64,000 bases of DNA from Chrysogorgia sp. JL179-B06 (GCA_035772405.1 JAYKKM010000009.1:2581001-2645000); one strand, 5' to 3'; shown: positions 31,900 to 42,619, counted from the stretch's first letter. Translations and numbers: made by a program. The notes: generated by a model from the letters alone, not told the origin.

Positions 31900-32724
31900 A
31901 TGTCGAAAATAATTAATATCAGTCTGAGTGTAGGAGAGATGGCAAAAATATTTGAGAAGAAGAGCAGCGAAATTAAAGAAGTAGATGACTACATCCCGTT
32001 AGAGACAAACCTCCAGGAAGAATCTGAAGGGACGACTATCGAAGAGTTGTATGCGGGTAAATATAATTGTGCATTAAACAAATGTAAAAAAGAAATATCC
32101 CAAGAACGACAGAAATTATTTTTATCGCGTATCACACATATAATGGATTGTGAATGTTACCAGTTTAAAGGAGAGAGACCCAGTTATCGTGAAGTAACTC
32201 TTCTCGAACTGCAAACGAACAAGTATTTTATTTATCATTGTTATGATGGGAAGTTAAAGCCCTACAAAGAACTAACTCGAAGGGAACGGTCTACTGTCTA
32301 CTATCAATATCGATGTCATGGATTAGACTATTTATCTGAAAAAAAATCAAGAGATTATTTTAGTCAAAGTGAACTTATAAATAGATTAAGTTATTTATTT
32401 CGTAATGTTTTTCCCCCGAATGCTATTATCGGATATAAAGGTGGTGATAAAGAATCGTCGTTAGTTAAAACACTTCAAGAAAAAACTATTTTACATTGTG
32501 TGAATCTTGAATATTTTGGAATTGAGAAGTACGATTATTTACTTTCGTTTTATAATCTTAAACCAAGAAATTGTTGGTATCATACTAGTGAACCCACATG
32601 TTTATTGTATCATTGTAGTTTGTTTGAATGTCTTTTATTTGCTGCATGTTTGTTTCGTAAATTAGAAGATGGGGATAATGAACGATCAGTACTCTCTATG
32701 TATGTTAAGGAATTTAATTTTTAA
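31900..32724 (+). CDS. Accessory protein, 274 aa
   Basis: Not recognised. The N-terminal 50 residues are acidic (EESEGTTIEEL). The middle is Lys/Arg/Tyr-rich. The C-terminal third is Cys/His-rich: HCVNLEYFGIEKYDYLLSFY, then CWYHTSEPTCLLYHCSLFEC. The Cys and His spacing could form a zinc site. The length and intact frame support a real gene. A strong-looking GTATGT sequence lies 30 bp before the stop, so an alternative spliced 3' end cannot be excluded. Confidence 0.6.
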   Translation: MSKIINISLSVGEMAKIFEKKSSEIKEVDDYIPLETNLQEESEGTTIEELYAGKYNCALNKCKKEISQERQKLFLSRITHIMDCECYQFKGERPSYREVTLLELQTNKYFIYHCYDGKLKPYKELTRRERSTVYYQYRCHGLDYLSEKKSRDYFSQSELINRLSYLFRNVFPPNAIIGYKGGDKESSLVKTLQEKTILHCVNLEYFGIEKYDYLLSFYNLKPRNCWYHTSEPTCLLYHCSLFECLLFAACLFRKLEDGDNERSVLSMYVKEFNF

Positions 32725-32820
32725 AATTTATTCTCTCCTGAACATTTTACCTAAATAAAAAAATACACTTTTTGATTTTAAAATCAAAAAAATATTGAAT
32801 GTATTTTCCTTTTATTTTTA

Positions 32821-32976
32821 GAAACACAAAGATTGTTTAAAAAATTATCAAAAGCACATTTAAGAAATGTTTATATTTTAAAAATAAAACGTACATTAGA
32901 ACGTTATTATTTTGTTAATGATGTACATGTTATCAAAAACACTATTTTTGTAAAAATAGAAGGAGAGAAGTTTTAA
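32821..32976 (+). other. Orphan coding block, possible exon
   Basis: An open frame without ATG (ETQRLFKKLSKAHLRNVYIL, then ERYYFVNDVHVIKNTIFVKI) follows the acceptor-like run TTTTCCTTTTATTTTTAG and ends at TAA. The amino-acid pattern looks like the arm-family proteins. It may be a terminal exon or the remains of a truncated gene. Splice phase to 31900-32724 did not fit. Confidence 0.35.
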
Positions 32977-33091
32977 AAAAAATAAGATGATCATAGAAAC
33001 TCTTTGTACATTTAAATATATAAAAAATGATATCATTCTACGTATAGTATAAATAAAACGTTCTTATTTTTTTTCTCTTATTGGAATTAAA

Positions 33092-33772
33092 ATGAGTCAG
33101 AAAAAAATCATCCATTATAATGAACGTTTTTCGCTTTATAATCCAAGAAAATACGCGACAATTGCGTTAAAATCAGCAAATAATCTATATACGTTTCCAG
33201 AAGTACCTTGGACACACGGTGTAATACCATCGAGTTTTCTTGACGGTTTTAAAATTAAAACAAATATTCGTGCTCCAGGGCCATTTACTGATTTTTCATT
33301 GACATTTAGTGACAATAGAAGTTTTCAAACAAAAAAAGCGAATTATCTTACGGGAGAATTAGAAGCAAGAAAAAAAGATTGGTATAAACGAAAAATAATT
33401 CATAGTATTGATGTAAAACTTAAAAATAATATTGTAGAACAATATAACGATGCATTAGGATGGAGTATTGTTCAAGTTAAAAAAGAGTTATTCGACCAGG
33501 GTGAATTTGGAGCATATATTGGAAAACCTAATAAACCCTATTTTAGCTCTAATCAATTGTTTATTGATCCTGAGAAAAATTTCTTTAACGAGGGTAAACG
33601 TTTTGTAGATTTAGCTTATAATTTACCTGCTGACGAAGATTTTATATTGATTCAAAACATTCAATTTGTAGATGAGCATTTTTTTTATAAATATGGTCTT
33701 AAATTGGGTGAAGCGAATCACCCCTATAATGAATACGATATTTCTATTGTTTATTCCGATGGATATACGTAG
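33092..33772 (+). CDS. Conserved-looking viral protein, 226 aa
   Basis: Starts MSQKKIIHYNERFSLYNPRK. It has no low complexity or transmembrane segment and looks like a folded, beta-rich protein (PGPFTDFSLTFSDNRSF, EDFILIQNIQFVDEHFFY). I do not recognise it. A structural or DNA-associated role would fit its place beside the core block, but nothing in the sequence proves it. Upstream 32980-33091 is AT-rich with AAATATATAAAAAATG as a possible TATA. Confidence 0.6.
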   Translation: MSQKKIIHYNERFSLYNPRKYATIALKSANNLYTFPEVPWTHGVIPSSFLDGFKIKTNIRAPGPFTDFSLTFSDNRSFQTKKANYLTGELEARKKDWYKRKIIHSIDVKLKNNIVEQYNDALGWSIVQVKKELFDQGEFGAYIGKPNKPYFSSNQLFIDPEKNFFNEGKRFVDLAYNLPADEDFILIQNIQFVDEHFFYKYGLKLGEANHPYNEYDISIVYSDGYT

Positions 33773-33818
33773 ATAGGGGTATATATAAAGATCGTTTTAT
33801 CAAAGAGGGTCACGTGTC

Positions 33819-34334
33819 ATGGCTATGTTTCAGCGAGTACAAAATCAAGAGGGATATAAGATTTATCATGATTTAACACAATATAGTTATGATGTGGAAT
33901 CCGTTTTTTTTTGGCAATTAGTAGGAAGTATGGAAATTGAAAAATCAAGATATCATCTACTAATATCTATTGCTGATTATGAAACATATGTACGGTATAA
34001 ATTTATACTGGAAGTAGAATGTTCAAAAAATCCCAAAATGTATGTTATACATCAAGAGGAACACGACATTCCAGAAGAATGTTATGAATTTCTTCGTATA
34101 ATATGTGAAGCATGGAATGATGATCTATCCCCACGTATCAACGACAAAAGAATTGGAGAATATTTAAAGATACTAGATTATGATAGAAAACATTGTTTTA
34201 GTTATGAGTGTTTTAGGAGTATTATAGCATTATATTATGATTTTTGGGTTTATAATAAAACTATAAAATACACTTGTAAAAAATGTAAAGGGAATGCGAA
34301 TGTAATGTGGATTACCCTAATTTCATCAGTGTAA
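33819..34334 (+). CDS. Accessory protein, 171 aa
   Basis: Starts MAMFQRVQNQEGYKIYHDLT. FFWQLVGSMEIEKSRYHLLI and KYTCKKCKGNANVMWITLI are notable, the latter a C-x2-C pair. It follows the previous gene by 46 bp on the same strand, so both may share a promoter. Function unknown; its aromatic-rich style matches the other arm proteins. Confidence 0.55.
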   Translation: MAMFQRVQNQEGYKIYHDLTQYSYDVESVFFWQLVGSMEIEKSRYHLLISIADYETYVRYKFILEVECSKNPKMYVIHQEEHDIPEECYEFLRIICEAWNDDLSPRINDKRIGEYLKILDYDRKHCFSYECFRSIIALYYDFWVYNKTIKYTCKKCKGNANVMWITLISSV

Positions 34335-34438
34335 ATTTTAATGAAATAAGAGCTTATAATGTAGAAAAATATTCAATGGACAATAACCTCTTATGTAACG
34401 AAATAATACACTGAATGTATGTTTTTATTTAAAAAAAA

Positions 34439-34718
34439 TTAATACATTAAAAACTTTTCAACATGGTTTCTGGGTTTATGATATACAAGTCCTCCTTTTT
34501 GAAAATGTCTTTTGATTTTTTTCGTTCCTAGTTTTGCAATAATTTTTACTACTTTAGCTTTTTTTTTAAGCTCTTCAAAATCGTTTATAAAAAGTTTGCC
34601 GTATTTATTGACTGTTTTATTTCCTCCACGTTGCCTTTTTTTCCCTTTAAAAATACCCCCACGTTGCCTTTTTTTCCCCTTAAAATTTTCCCCGTAATTC
34701 TCTTATTCTTCCTACCAT
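34439..34718 (-). pseudogene. Small basic QKGG-type protein, frameshifted
   Basis: The ATG at 34718 reads MVGRIRELRGKF then stops after 12 codons. The next frame continues with a twice-repeated KGKKRQRGG, then FINDFEELKKKAKVVKIIAK, FQKGGLVYHKPRNH and a stop at 34439. A one-base difference in a T run at the junction accounts for the break. The ATG overlaps the end of the SET gene, supporting a shared transcript. It belongs with the other tiny basic proteins of this element, which may package DNA in the virion. Confidence 0.6.
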
Positions 34719-34720
34719 TG

Positions 34721-35272
34721 TTATGAAGGTTGTTTTCTCTGCCAATAGTTATCACCATAGTCTGCAAAAATTTCTTCATGGGCTTTTATATGTTTTATAC
34801 TTTCTAAATACATTTTTTTATTATTGGGATCGTAAACAAAATCGGAATTATTTTTATATATAGAACCGGTTTTCCCATTATTCGCATAACGTGCTGCGGC
34901 GTGAGTTGTCAAATAAGCATCGATACAAGTGTTTGCATCGTTACAAATACTATATACAGCATTTGTGTTTTTACCATATTTACGATCCAATTTGGACTGT
35001 GTTGTTTTTTGACCCGTATAATAAGAAATATTACGATCGGGTTTAAAAGGTTTTTTCCAAGCAAATAATCCCTCACCCGCATTTGGGATCGTTGATTTCT
35101 TGATACGTAAGTTATTTTGTTTTGCTAAATGAATCCAACATTTTTTTGTTTTTGCTGTTCGTTTACGACATCTTATTTTTTTTAAGGTTTTACTTCTACA
35201 TTGAAAAACGTGACGTATACTTTGAGATTTATCATTGCGTCTTTTTTTTCGAGGTAACTTCACTCTTACCAT
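34721..35272 (-). CDS. SET-domain protein (putative lysine methyltransferase), 183 aa
   Basis: After a basic N-terminus (residues 1-50; KTLKKIRCRKRTAKTKKCW with a CxxxxC), the SET domain starts at LRIKKSTIPNAGEGLFAWKK, whose AGEGLFA is the classical G-x-G. CIDAYLTTHAAARYANNG corresponds to the R-[FY]-[IA]-N block that normally reads RFINH. EEIFADYGDNYW is the catalytic DYG/Tyr end. The pseudoknot NHxCxPN is incomplete: NNG replaces NH. No post-SET cysteines are seen. SET enzymes transfer methyl from S-adenosylmethionine to lysines, often in histones; small viral SET proteins are known from chloroviruses. The target is unknown. It overlaps 35232-35591 by 41 bp. Confidence 0.8.
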   Translation of the reverse strand: MVRVKLPRKKRRNDKSQSIRHVFQCRSKTLKKIRCRKRTAKTKKCWIHLAKQNNLRIKKSTIPNAGEGLFAWKKPFKPDRNISYYTGQKTTQSKLDRKYGKNTNAVYSICNDANTCIDAYLTTHAAARYANNGKTGSIYKNNSDFVYDPNNKKMYLESIKHIKAHEEIFADYGDNYWQRKQPS

Positions 35273-35591
35273 TTTTTTTAAATATAGTTTTTATTCCTAA
35301 ATAATCATTATTTTTTTCATGTGTCTGAATAAAATTTACCAAACATTCAACTTTATAGATAATATCTTCGGGGCAGTTGTATATTTCTTTTTTTAATTCT
35401 GTTATTCTTTGTTTTAAAATCTTTGATGAAATAGGTATTATCTTTTCTTTATCTTCTGTAAAATTTAGTAAACATTCCCTTAAAAGATACGGGGTAAATA
35501 ATATTGAGGGATCATTATCTTGAATTTCATACCCGATATAAGGTAAATTAGACGCTTGTAAATAAATTTCAATATACACAATTTCACTCAT
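35232..35591 (-). CDS. Unknown viral protein, 119 aa
   Basis: Starts MSEIVYIEIYLQASNLPYIG. Mostly helical in style, ending in a basic tail (KKNGKSEVTSKKKTQ). It overlaps the SET start, so the two form a translationally linked pair. It diverges from the myristoylation-signal gene at 35634 with only 42 bp between them. Confidence 0.55.
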   Translation of the reverse strand: MSEIVYIEIYLQASNLPYIGYEIQDNDPSILFTPYLLRECLLNFTEDKEKIIPISSKILKQRITELKKEIYNCPEDIIYKVECLVNFIQTHEKNNDYLGIKTIFKKNGKSEVTSKKKTQ

Positions 35592-35633
35592 ATTTTTTTT
35601 TACTCTCTTTTTTTTGTTTTAGTTTTTTTTTAA

Positions 35634-35804
35634 ATGGGTTCTTTATTATCAAAAAAAATCCCTCCTATACTTACGTTGACATGTATTAATATACAGGATT
35701 CATACGATGTTACTATTGATCGTGTTGATGGAGAAGACGAAAACATAAATAAAAATAAAACGGCGTGTTTTTCTTGTTTTAGAAAAAAAAAAGAAGATGA
35801 ATGA
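35634..35804 (+). CDS. Small protein with N-myristoylation signal, 56 aa
   Basis: MGSLLSKKIPPILTLTCINI fits the MGxxxS/T consensus for N-myristoylation followed by basic residues, so the product is probably membrane-attached. The C-terminus is Cys/Lys-rich (CFSCFRKKKEDE). Its TGA at 35802 overlaps the start of the polymerase ORF (ATG at 35797) by 8 bp in a different frame. Too short for simple ORF lists but well supported by the overlap and consensus. Confidence 0.6.
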   Translation: MGSLLSKKIPPILTLTCINIQDSYDVTIDRVDGEDENINKNKTACFSCFRKKKEDE

Positions 35805-38170
35805 TGATCAGAAAAAATTAAAATATAGTCAAAAAGATATAGATAAAATTGTAAGTTTATTTAATAAGAAAAAAGAAAGTAAGAAAAATGAAAAAATAGA
35901 CGATTATTTTTCTGTTAATCATATAGAAACTATTAGTAGAGAAAAATTTAAAGTCACTGAACAACATTTTTCTTTGGATGTTTCACGGGAAAAAACGGTT
36001 AATTTTATTAGTTTTATTCAATCGTTATCGTTGGTTTTTTCTTATTTAATTAACATTGCACGGGCAAATGTAAAAAGTGATGATGATTATGTTAGATTTA
36101 TCTTTAGTAATGCGCCAAAAAGTTTTTTCTCTACAGCCGTTTTACCCGTGAAAGACTTTGACGTTAAATATTTCTTAAATATTATGGAAAAATTTATGCA
36201 GAGTAATAAAGAAATAATAGCTAATGGATGGAATAGTAAGGTAATAGTTCAAACTTTTCCCGCAGGAATAAGTACAAATAAAAAAAAAAATTGTGTATTA
36301 AGGAAAAAAAGTATTTATAATAGTTTGAATAAGGGAAATGCTACAGATAAAGGCGGTGTGAAAAGTAATGTAAAAAAATATGGCCGTAAATTTCGCACGG
36401 GGGTATTTTATATTCTTAGCCATGTATTATTTCGTACAGTGAAAGATTGCTGTTTTGCTTTAGCAATATTAGTGGGTTTATCATTTTTAAAACAGGACGC
36501 TAAATATTTTATAATGAAAAGAAAACCCAATAAACCCGTGGATGATTTATTTACGTGTGAAGAAATTCGAAATGTATATCGGGAATGTGGGATACCCGAA
36601 GGTAATGTTGATGCCACACAGTTTGAGTTAGTATATAATAATTATTTAAAAAAACAGGGTGTTGATTTGTTAGTGTATGCTGACACTCATTCCGATAATA
36701 TAATTTATGATTCACGAACTGATAGTGAGGGTAATCTTATTAAATTAACTAATGAAATTGTATGTTTATGGTTAAATAATAATCATTACGATGTAGTCTT
36801 AAGCATAAAGGAATTTTCTAAACTTAACACCAGTTCTTTTTGTGTTAAATGTATGAGTTATTTTACACGCCATGAATATATCGATAATCACCTATGTACT
36901 ACAAATAATTTAACTTGTTTACGATGTTATAAATATCCGAATAAGTGTAAAGATAAAAATAATAAACTTATTTGTAACAGTTGTGATATAATTTTTTATG
37001 ATGAAAATTGTTTTACAAATCATTTAACAAATAAAATTTTTAAACCCTTTCAAAATAATTATGATCGTTTAACACCTTGTCAATATTTTTTTTTTTTGTA
37101 AAACCTGTAACAAAATTTGTCCGCGATTCTTTTTCATTTTTTTTAATAAAACAGTTAAACATGATTGTAGCAAACGATTTTGTTTTCATTGTGATAAATA
37201 CATGAAACAACCTCATTTTTAGTGCAAAGTTTTCTTTGCAACTATTGTGATTGGGGTAAAATTTGCGTCAGTCAGTCAGTCAGTCAGTCAGTCAGTCAGT
37301 CAGTAGTCAGTGACCGAGTTTAGTGTTAACATTTGGTAATTTCCGGGGGGTCTCTGTCAATGTAACGATTTCGTAGTTCTTCAATACTTAAGAGGCTAGT
37401 ATCATTGGAAAGGTTCGTATAAGGTTCCAGGCAGTTAGTGGCACACGGTTTAGTGGATTTGTGATGCGTATTTTATTACGTGTCGAATCCTAGTGCATTT
37501 TAATCTCTATATCGTGAAAGTTTTATTTATCTCAAATAAAAGGAATTCCCCCCGGATTTATATGATCCCCCACTACTGAGCATGCGCGGGAAGACACGGG
37601 GAAGAGAAATATATTAGCAACAATATGGCGTTCAATAATACAAGTACGATGAGCCTTAAAACTATGGGTAAATCGTCTGAAACGATGACTTCATGGACAC
37701 GGTGTTGGCGATATGATTCGTCGGATGTTATTATACGATGTGGAAAATAAGCGCTGAATTTCAGGACATTTTCTGGCCGGATATATTTGAATCAAGCCGT
37801 GAAGGTAAGCGTACAATAACAATACCCGTACGTTGATTTATTATTAAAATTTATGAATACAATATAATGGGTCTTTTACAGCTGTCTAAAACGTGAAGGC
37901 TTATTAAACTAAAATATAAATTATAGCGTACGTTGATTTATTATATTTATTATATTAAATGAGTCTTTGCTATTGATGAAACTACTTATGAAACTATCAA
38001 TGAAACCCAAATGAAATCAAACTAGATCTTACTAGAAGTGCACAAATATTAACAATACTTCTACTGATATCATCAGCAAACAAATTAGTAATGTTAGCTA
38101 CAGACGAGACCAATTAAAAGCAAACCTATCACATATCAGAAGACGTGAAAGAGAACCATCAAGAATACCA

Positions 38171-39449
38171 ATGAAAAAAATAGTTAATATGATGATGAAG
38201 AATAAACAACACAGACATAAAATAAAATCATTAATAAAACATTTTATCCCCAAATCTTCAACCTTACATAACTTGCTCATTACAACATACAGAAAAGATA
38301 TTTATCACCGTTTAAATAATGCATTTCCATTGTGGAAGATAGCCAAGCACCATTTAAAAAATATATAGTACATGTAACTGCAAAACAAGGACGATTACAT
38401 GACATGTGGAAAAGTATATAAGAGCAAGAAAACACAAATTACTCAACCGAGACAGAACCATAATAAGTTTTTCTAGTAAATGTGATTGTCAAAGAATCAA
38501 AACATCCAGCAGGTTTTTTCTTATAATGTGCGGTGACATTGAATTAAATCCAGGCCCTATTTACCCAACACCAAAGGTATCGAATACATTAAGTTCCAAC
38601 TCTTTGTTAAGAACTAGACTATCCCAAATAGGTTTAAGACCAGTTGATGTGATTGGTGATGGTAACTGCTTTTTCCGTAGTGTAAGCCACCAACTTTATG
38701 GTATGGAAGCCAGGCATTCGCAAATACGAGCCCATGCAATCCAGCATTTAATAATGCATCCAGAACATTTTATTGAAAGCAATACTGAACAGTCATGGTT
38801 ACATTATTTACAAAGTATGTCTCGGGGAGGAACATGGGCTGATCATACAGTACTGCTCAGAAATAACCTAACACTGCGTTCGCGTTCCGAACGCGTTCCA
38901 AACGCGTTCGGAACGCGGTCTGAACGAGTTCCGAACGCGTTCGGAACATCATTGTGACTTCGCTTAAAAATTTAATGGGAAGAGTTCATTAATTTCTGAC
39001 TTTAGTAAACTTCTAAACGGATTTAACTTGATCATTTGATTGCTGGACTGGTTATGGTATATGTTCACTAGACGAGATTAAAAGAGAAAGTATATCGTTC
39101 GGAACGCGTTCCGAACGCGTTCGGAACGAGAATAGAACGCGTTCCGGTCGCGTTCCGAACGCGTTCAGAACGTGTTTTTCGTTAGGTTAATTCTGAGCAG
39201 TACTGTATGATTATACAAGCACTTGCAAATTGTCAAAATTTAGCAATTCATATAACCAAGACTGCCCTAAATTTTTCAGAGTCTACAATTGTACATCCTA
39301 TATGTTCTTCATTGAATACAAGACATATTAATGTTGGGCATTTAGATGAAATGCATTATGTTTCTACAATCCCTATAAACCAGTGTTTACCTGTACAACC
39401 ACAACAACAAAATGTCACTGAAATTGAGAAATTTTACCTTCCGTGTTGA
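38171..39449 (+). pseudogene. 2A-like peptide plus OTU protease fragment
   Basis: The frame from 38406 contains CGDIELNPGP, a 2A-type ribosome-skipping motif (DxExNPGP), then an OTU cysteine-protease domain: VDVIGDGNCFFRSVSHQLYG, with the Asp and nucleophilic Cys of the GDGNC motif. The downstream part with GHLDEMHYVST, the His-containing motif, lies at 39207-39449, after a 358-bp MITE. An upstream block (38171-38368, basic) is in another frame. OTU domains are fused to replicase proteins in animal Helitron-type elements, which fits the host element. Catalytic residues are conserved, so it was functional before the MITE. Confidence 0.75.
38848..39205. mobile_element. TA-flanked MITE with GTTCGGAACGCG arrays
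   Basis: Ends are CAGTACTGCTCAGAA and its complement, each bordered by TA (38846-38847 and 39206-39207), the Tc1/mariner pattern. Next to each end is a run of overlapping palindromes (TTCCGAACGCGTTCGGAAC). The centre is AT-rich. It interrupts the OTU reading frame and is the third level of nesting here. Confidence 0.85.
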
Positions 39450-42400
39450 CATTTCGTGCGTATGAAACTCAGTGTCTATTCCCTGGTGTGAAAGGGACGC
39501 CAGATGTTACAGAATAAAGCTACTGACAACTGTGTTTACTAAAGAAATCTTTCGAGTACTTGTGATACTTCACGTGCTATCCTCGTAGTATACTTGTGGT
39601 ACCCCATATTTGCAGTTGTTTACGCCACAAACTTTAGCCACTGTGAAATCGTATTCATACTAGCCTGTGTCGCAACCCGAATTTTCTAAAAATGATCACT
39701 TTTATCTACCTTGACCTTGTGATTAAAATTATAAAGATCAAGCAGTGTATTGTCATTATTGACCATCAATTATTATACGAGGGCCACAGAAGGTGTGATT
39801 CTCAATTGACTCAAGACTGATTTTTACCCAGTGTAGACCTGTGTAGAATGTGTACTGCGCAATTAATATAAAATCCTGCATGTCATTGGCCTTGTCACTT
39901 GGGCACTATACTGTTAATGTTTTATCATTCCATTTAAATAATTCTATTATAACACTATACAACTTTGCACTGTCCTTGGGACCTAGTTGTTATGTGAAAC
40001 CCCTTTCACTTGAATATAACAAGGGGAAAGAAAGTGAACCCACTTTATTTTTTTTTGATTTTGAAACAAAAGTAACCGAAACTAAATTGCTCGTACCGTT
40101 TTATTGTATCGTCCAAAAGGTATGTAAAAAATGTCAACATATTGAATTTAAAAAAACAAAAATATTTGAAAAAAAGGATCAAGAAATTATCGATAATACT
40201 ATTGAAAAAGTTAGTTGTTGTGGGAATAGACAATTTATTTTTGATAACAATGTTATTGAAACTTTATGTGAATTTATGTTTGAACAAACAAATTCCGTTT
40301 GGATAGCTCATAACGGGGGTAGATTTGATACTATTTTTATTTTAAAATATCTTTTAGAAATAAAACAGATAATGCCGAATACTATAATGAACGGTACTAA
40401 AATAATGAGTTTAATAATTAAAGAACAAAATATTAGAATCCTCGATAGTTATTTGTTTTTTAGTATGAAATTAGCGGATATTCCAAAAGCAATGGATCTT
40501 CAAGGGGAATGTAAGGGATTTCATCCTTATGAATTTTACGATTTAACTTATGAGGGTGAAATTGTAGATCGGAAATTTTTTGATACGCAACATATGAATA
40601 CAGCAACACTTAATGAATTTGAAAAATGGTATTTAGAAAAAAAGAAAGAGAAATATATATTTCGTAAAGAGATTTATTATTATTGTTGTAGTGATGTAGA
40701 TATTTTAAGAAAGGGATGTGTTAAATTTTCTACAATGATCGGTACCATAGGTCATATCACCCCCTTTTATGCAAAGAATTGTATTACGATTGCTAGTTTA
40801 GCTTTGAAAGTGTATAGACTTAATTTTTTTTTTTTAATTGTGTAGGAATTATTCCTGCTTTGGGGTATAGGGGGGGGTGTAAAACAGAGTTTAATTGCTA
40901 TTGATTGGTTAGATGAAATTAATCGAGAATTAGGACGAAATTTAGAATATATCTGTTCACAAAATGGGGAGAAAAAAATTCTAGGCCGTTTTGTCGATGG
41001 TTTTTATAATGAAACGATATATCAATTTCATGGGTGTTTTTATCACGGATGTCCCAAATGTTTTGACCCCTATGCATTAAACGTTCTTACAAACGAAAAA
41101 TTTAGTAATTTATATGCAAATACGCAACGTTTTTCTTGGACAATAAAAAATGCCGGTTACAAATTAATCGAGATGTGGGAATGTGATTATTTAGAAGAAA
41201 AAAAATATACACAGAAACAATTAATTGAAAAGAAAAGAAAATTTTATCCGTTTACTCCTTTAACACCACGTGACGCATTATATGGGGGACGAACTTCCCC
41301 CGTATGTTTATTTAAAGAAACAAAACCCAACGAACGAATAAGTTACGTAGATTTTACATCGCTATACCCGCATGTACAAAAAAATTATGATTTTCCTGTG
41401 GGTCATCCTACTATTTTACTGGGGAAAGATTGTAATAAAATAAAAATCAAGGACATATTTGGTTTAGTAAAATGTTGTATTTTACCTCCTCGAAATATTT
41501 ACTTTCCTGTTTTACCCGTTAGAATAGATGGGAAATTATTATTTCCATTATGTTATAAATGTGCTGTGGATAAATGTAATAAATGTGAACATAATGAAAG
41601 CGATCGATACTTGACGGGTACTTGGACTAGTGTTGAGATTAATGTTGCTATAGATAAGGGATATAAAATAATTGCTCTTTACGAAATATATCATTTTGAA
41701 CGCAAAGAAAAAATCTTTTCACAATACGTAAATCAATTTTTAAAAATCAAACAAGAATCTTCAGGAATTCCTACGGATTGTTTGAACGCAGATGGAAGTA
41801 AAAATGATGATAAAATTAAACAGTATTGTAATGATTATTTAAAAAATGAAAATGTTTTTTTAGATAAAGACAAAATAGAGAAAAATCCCGGATTAAGAAC
41901 TATTGCAAAAACATTTTTAAATTCGTTATGGGGAAAATTTGCTCAAAACGAAAATAATACACAAGTGTGTTTTTTAAACGATTATGAAGAATTATTAAAT
42001 ATTGCCAATGATAAAAGTAAAAAATTAACATCGATGGAATTTATAAACGAAACATTATTACGTTGTACATATGAAAAAATTGATGATGCAACAACCCCTC
42101 TAAAAACGGGAAATGTAATCATTGCATGTTTTGTCACTGCATATGCACGTTTGAAATTATACGAGTTACTCGTTAAATTAGACGATCGCGTTTTATATTT
42201 TGATACAGATTCTGTTATTTATATATCTGATGAAAATAATTATACTGATGTTAAAACGGGAAATTATTTAGGAGATTTAACGAATGAATTAAATGAAAAT
42301 GAATGGATAACAAATTTTTGTTCAACGGGTCCAAAATGTTACGCGTATATAACTAATTTAAATCAGGAATGTATTCATGTGAAAGGTTTTACTTTAAAAA

Positions 42401-42619
42401 ATGAAACAATAAAAGAAAAATTGAATTTTTTATCCTTGACACAATGTGTTAAAAATCAAGATCAGATCATCGAAATTAAATATCACAATAAAATATGTAA
42501 AGATAAACTTAATCATATTTTTATTGAGGATGAAATAAAAAAATTTTCATTTACATTTAATAAACGTGTTGTTAAAAATAATTTTAATACGATTCCGTTT
42601 GGATTTTTAGATAACTGAA

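Larger units (their letters stand above)
37219..39986 (+). mobile_element. Helentron/Helitron2-like insertion in polB
   Basis: The polymerase frame stops and resumes on either side. The left end has AGTGCAAAGTT (37221-37231) inside an 18-base hairpin. The right end has the complement AACTTTGCACT (39961-39971), then a GTCCTTGGGAC hairpin and CTAG. Such asymmetric inverted ends with a 3' hairpin, insertion between two T residues and no target duplication are features of Helentrons. A CAGT microsatellite follows the left end (37268-37310), also common in that group. The inside carries a 2A-OTU reading frame but no Rep/helicase, so the copy is non-autonomous. Confidence 0.7.
35797..42618 (+). pseudogene. 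polB: Protein-primed DNA polymerase B, interrupted
   Basis: The replicative polymerase of the element. The N-terminal part (35797-37101) has a basic region and CxxC zinc motifs (CVKCMSYF, CLRCYKYPNKC). A Helentron-like insertion (37219-39986) then splits the gene. The exonuclease domain follows: FFDFETK, WIAHNGGRFDTIFIL and YYCCSDVDILRKG. The palm has YVDFTSLYP near 41345, KTFLNSLWGKFAQ near 41910 and YFDTDSVIY near 42200. Extra frame breaks lie at a T run (37086-37095) and at T and G runs (40824-40877). Family members of about 1,000-1,300 aa prime synthesis from a terminal protein bound to the inverted repeats. All catalytic motifs are present but not on one frame. Confidence 0.9.

Noticed and set aside
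39850..39986. Start of the second polymerase ORF
   Set aside because: These residues come from the 3' end of the inserted element; viral coding sequence resumes at about 39987.
37219..39986. Canonical Helitron1 with 5' TC and A-T target
   Set aside because: The left end has no TC next to A; the inverted ends and T-T target fit Helentrons better.
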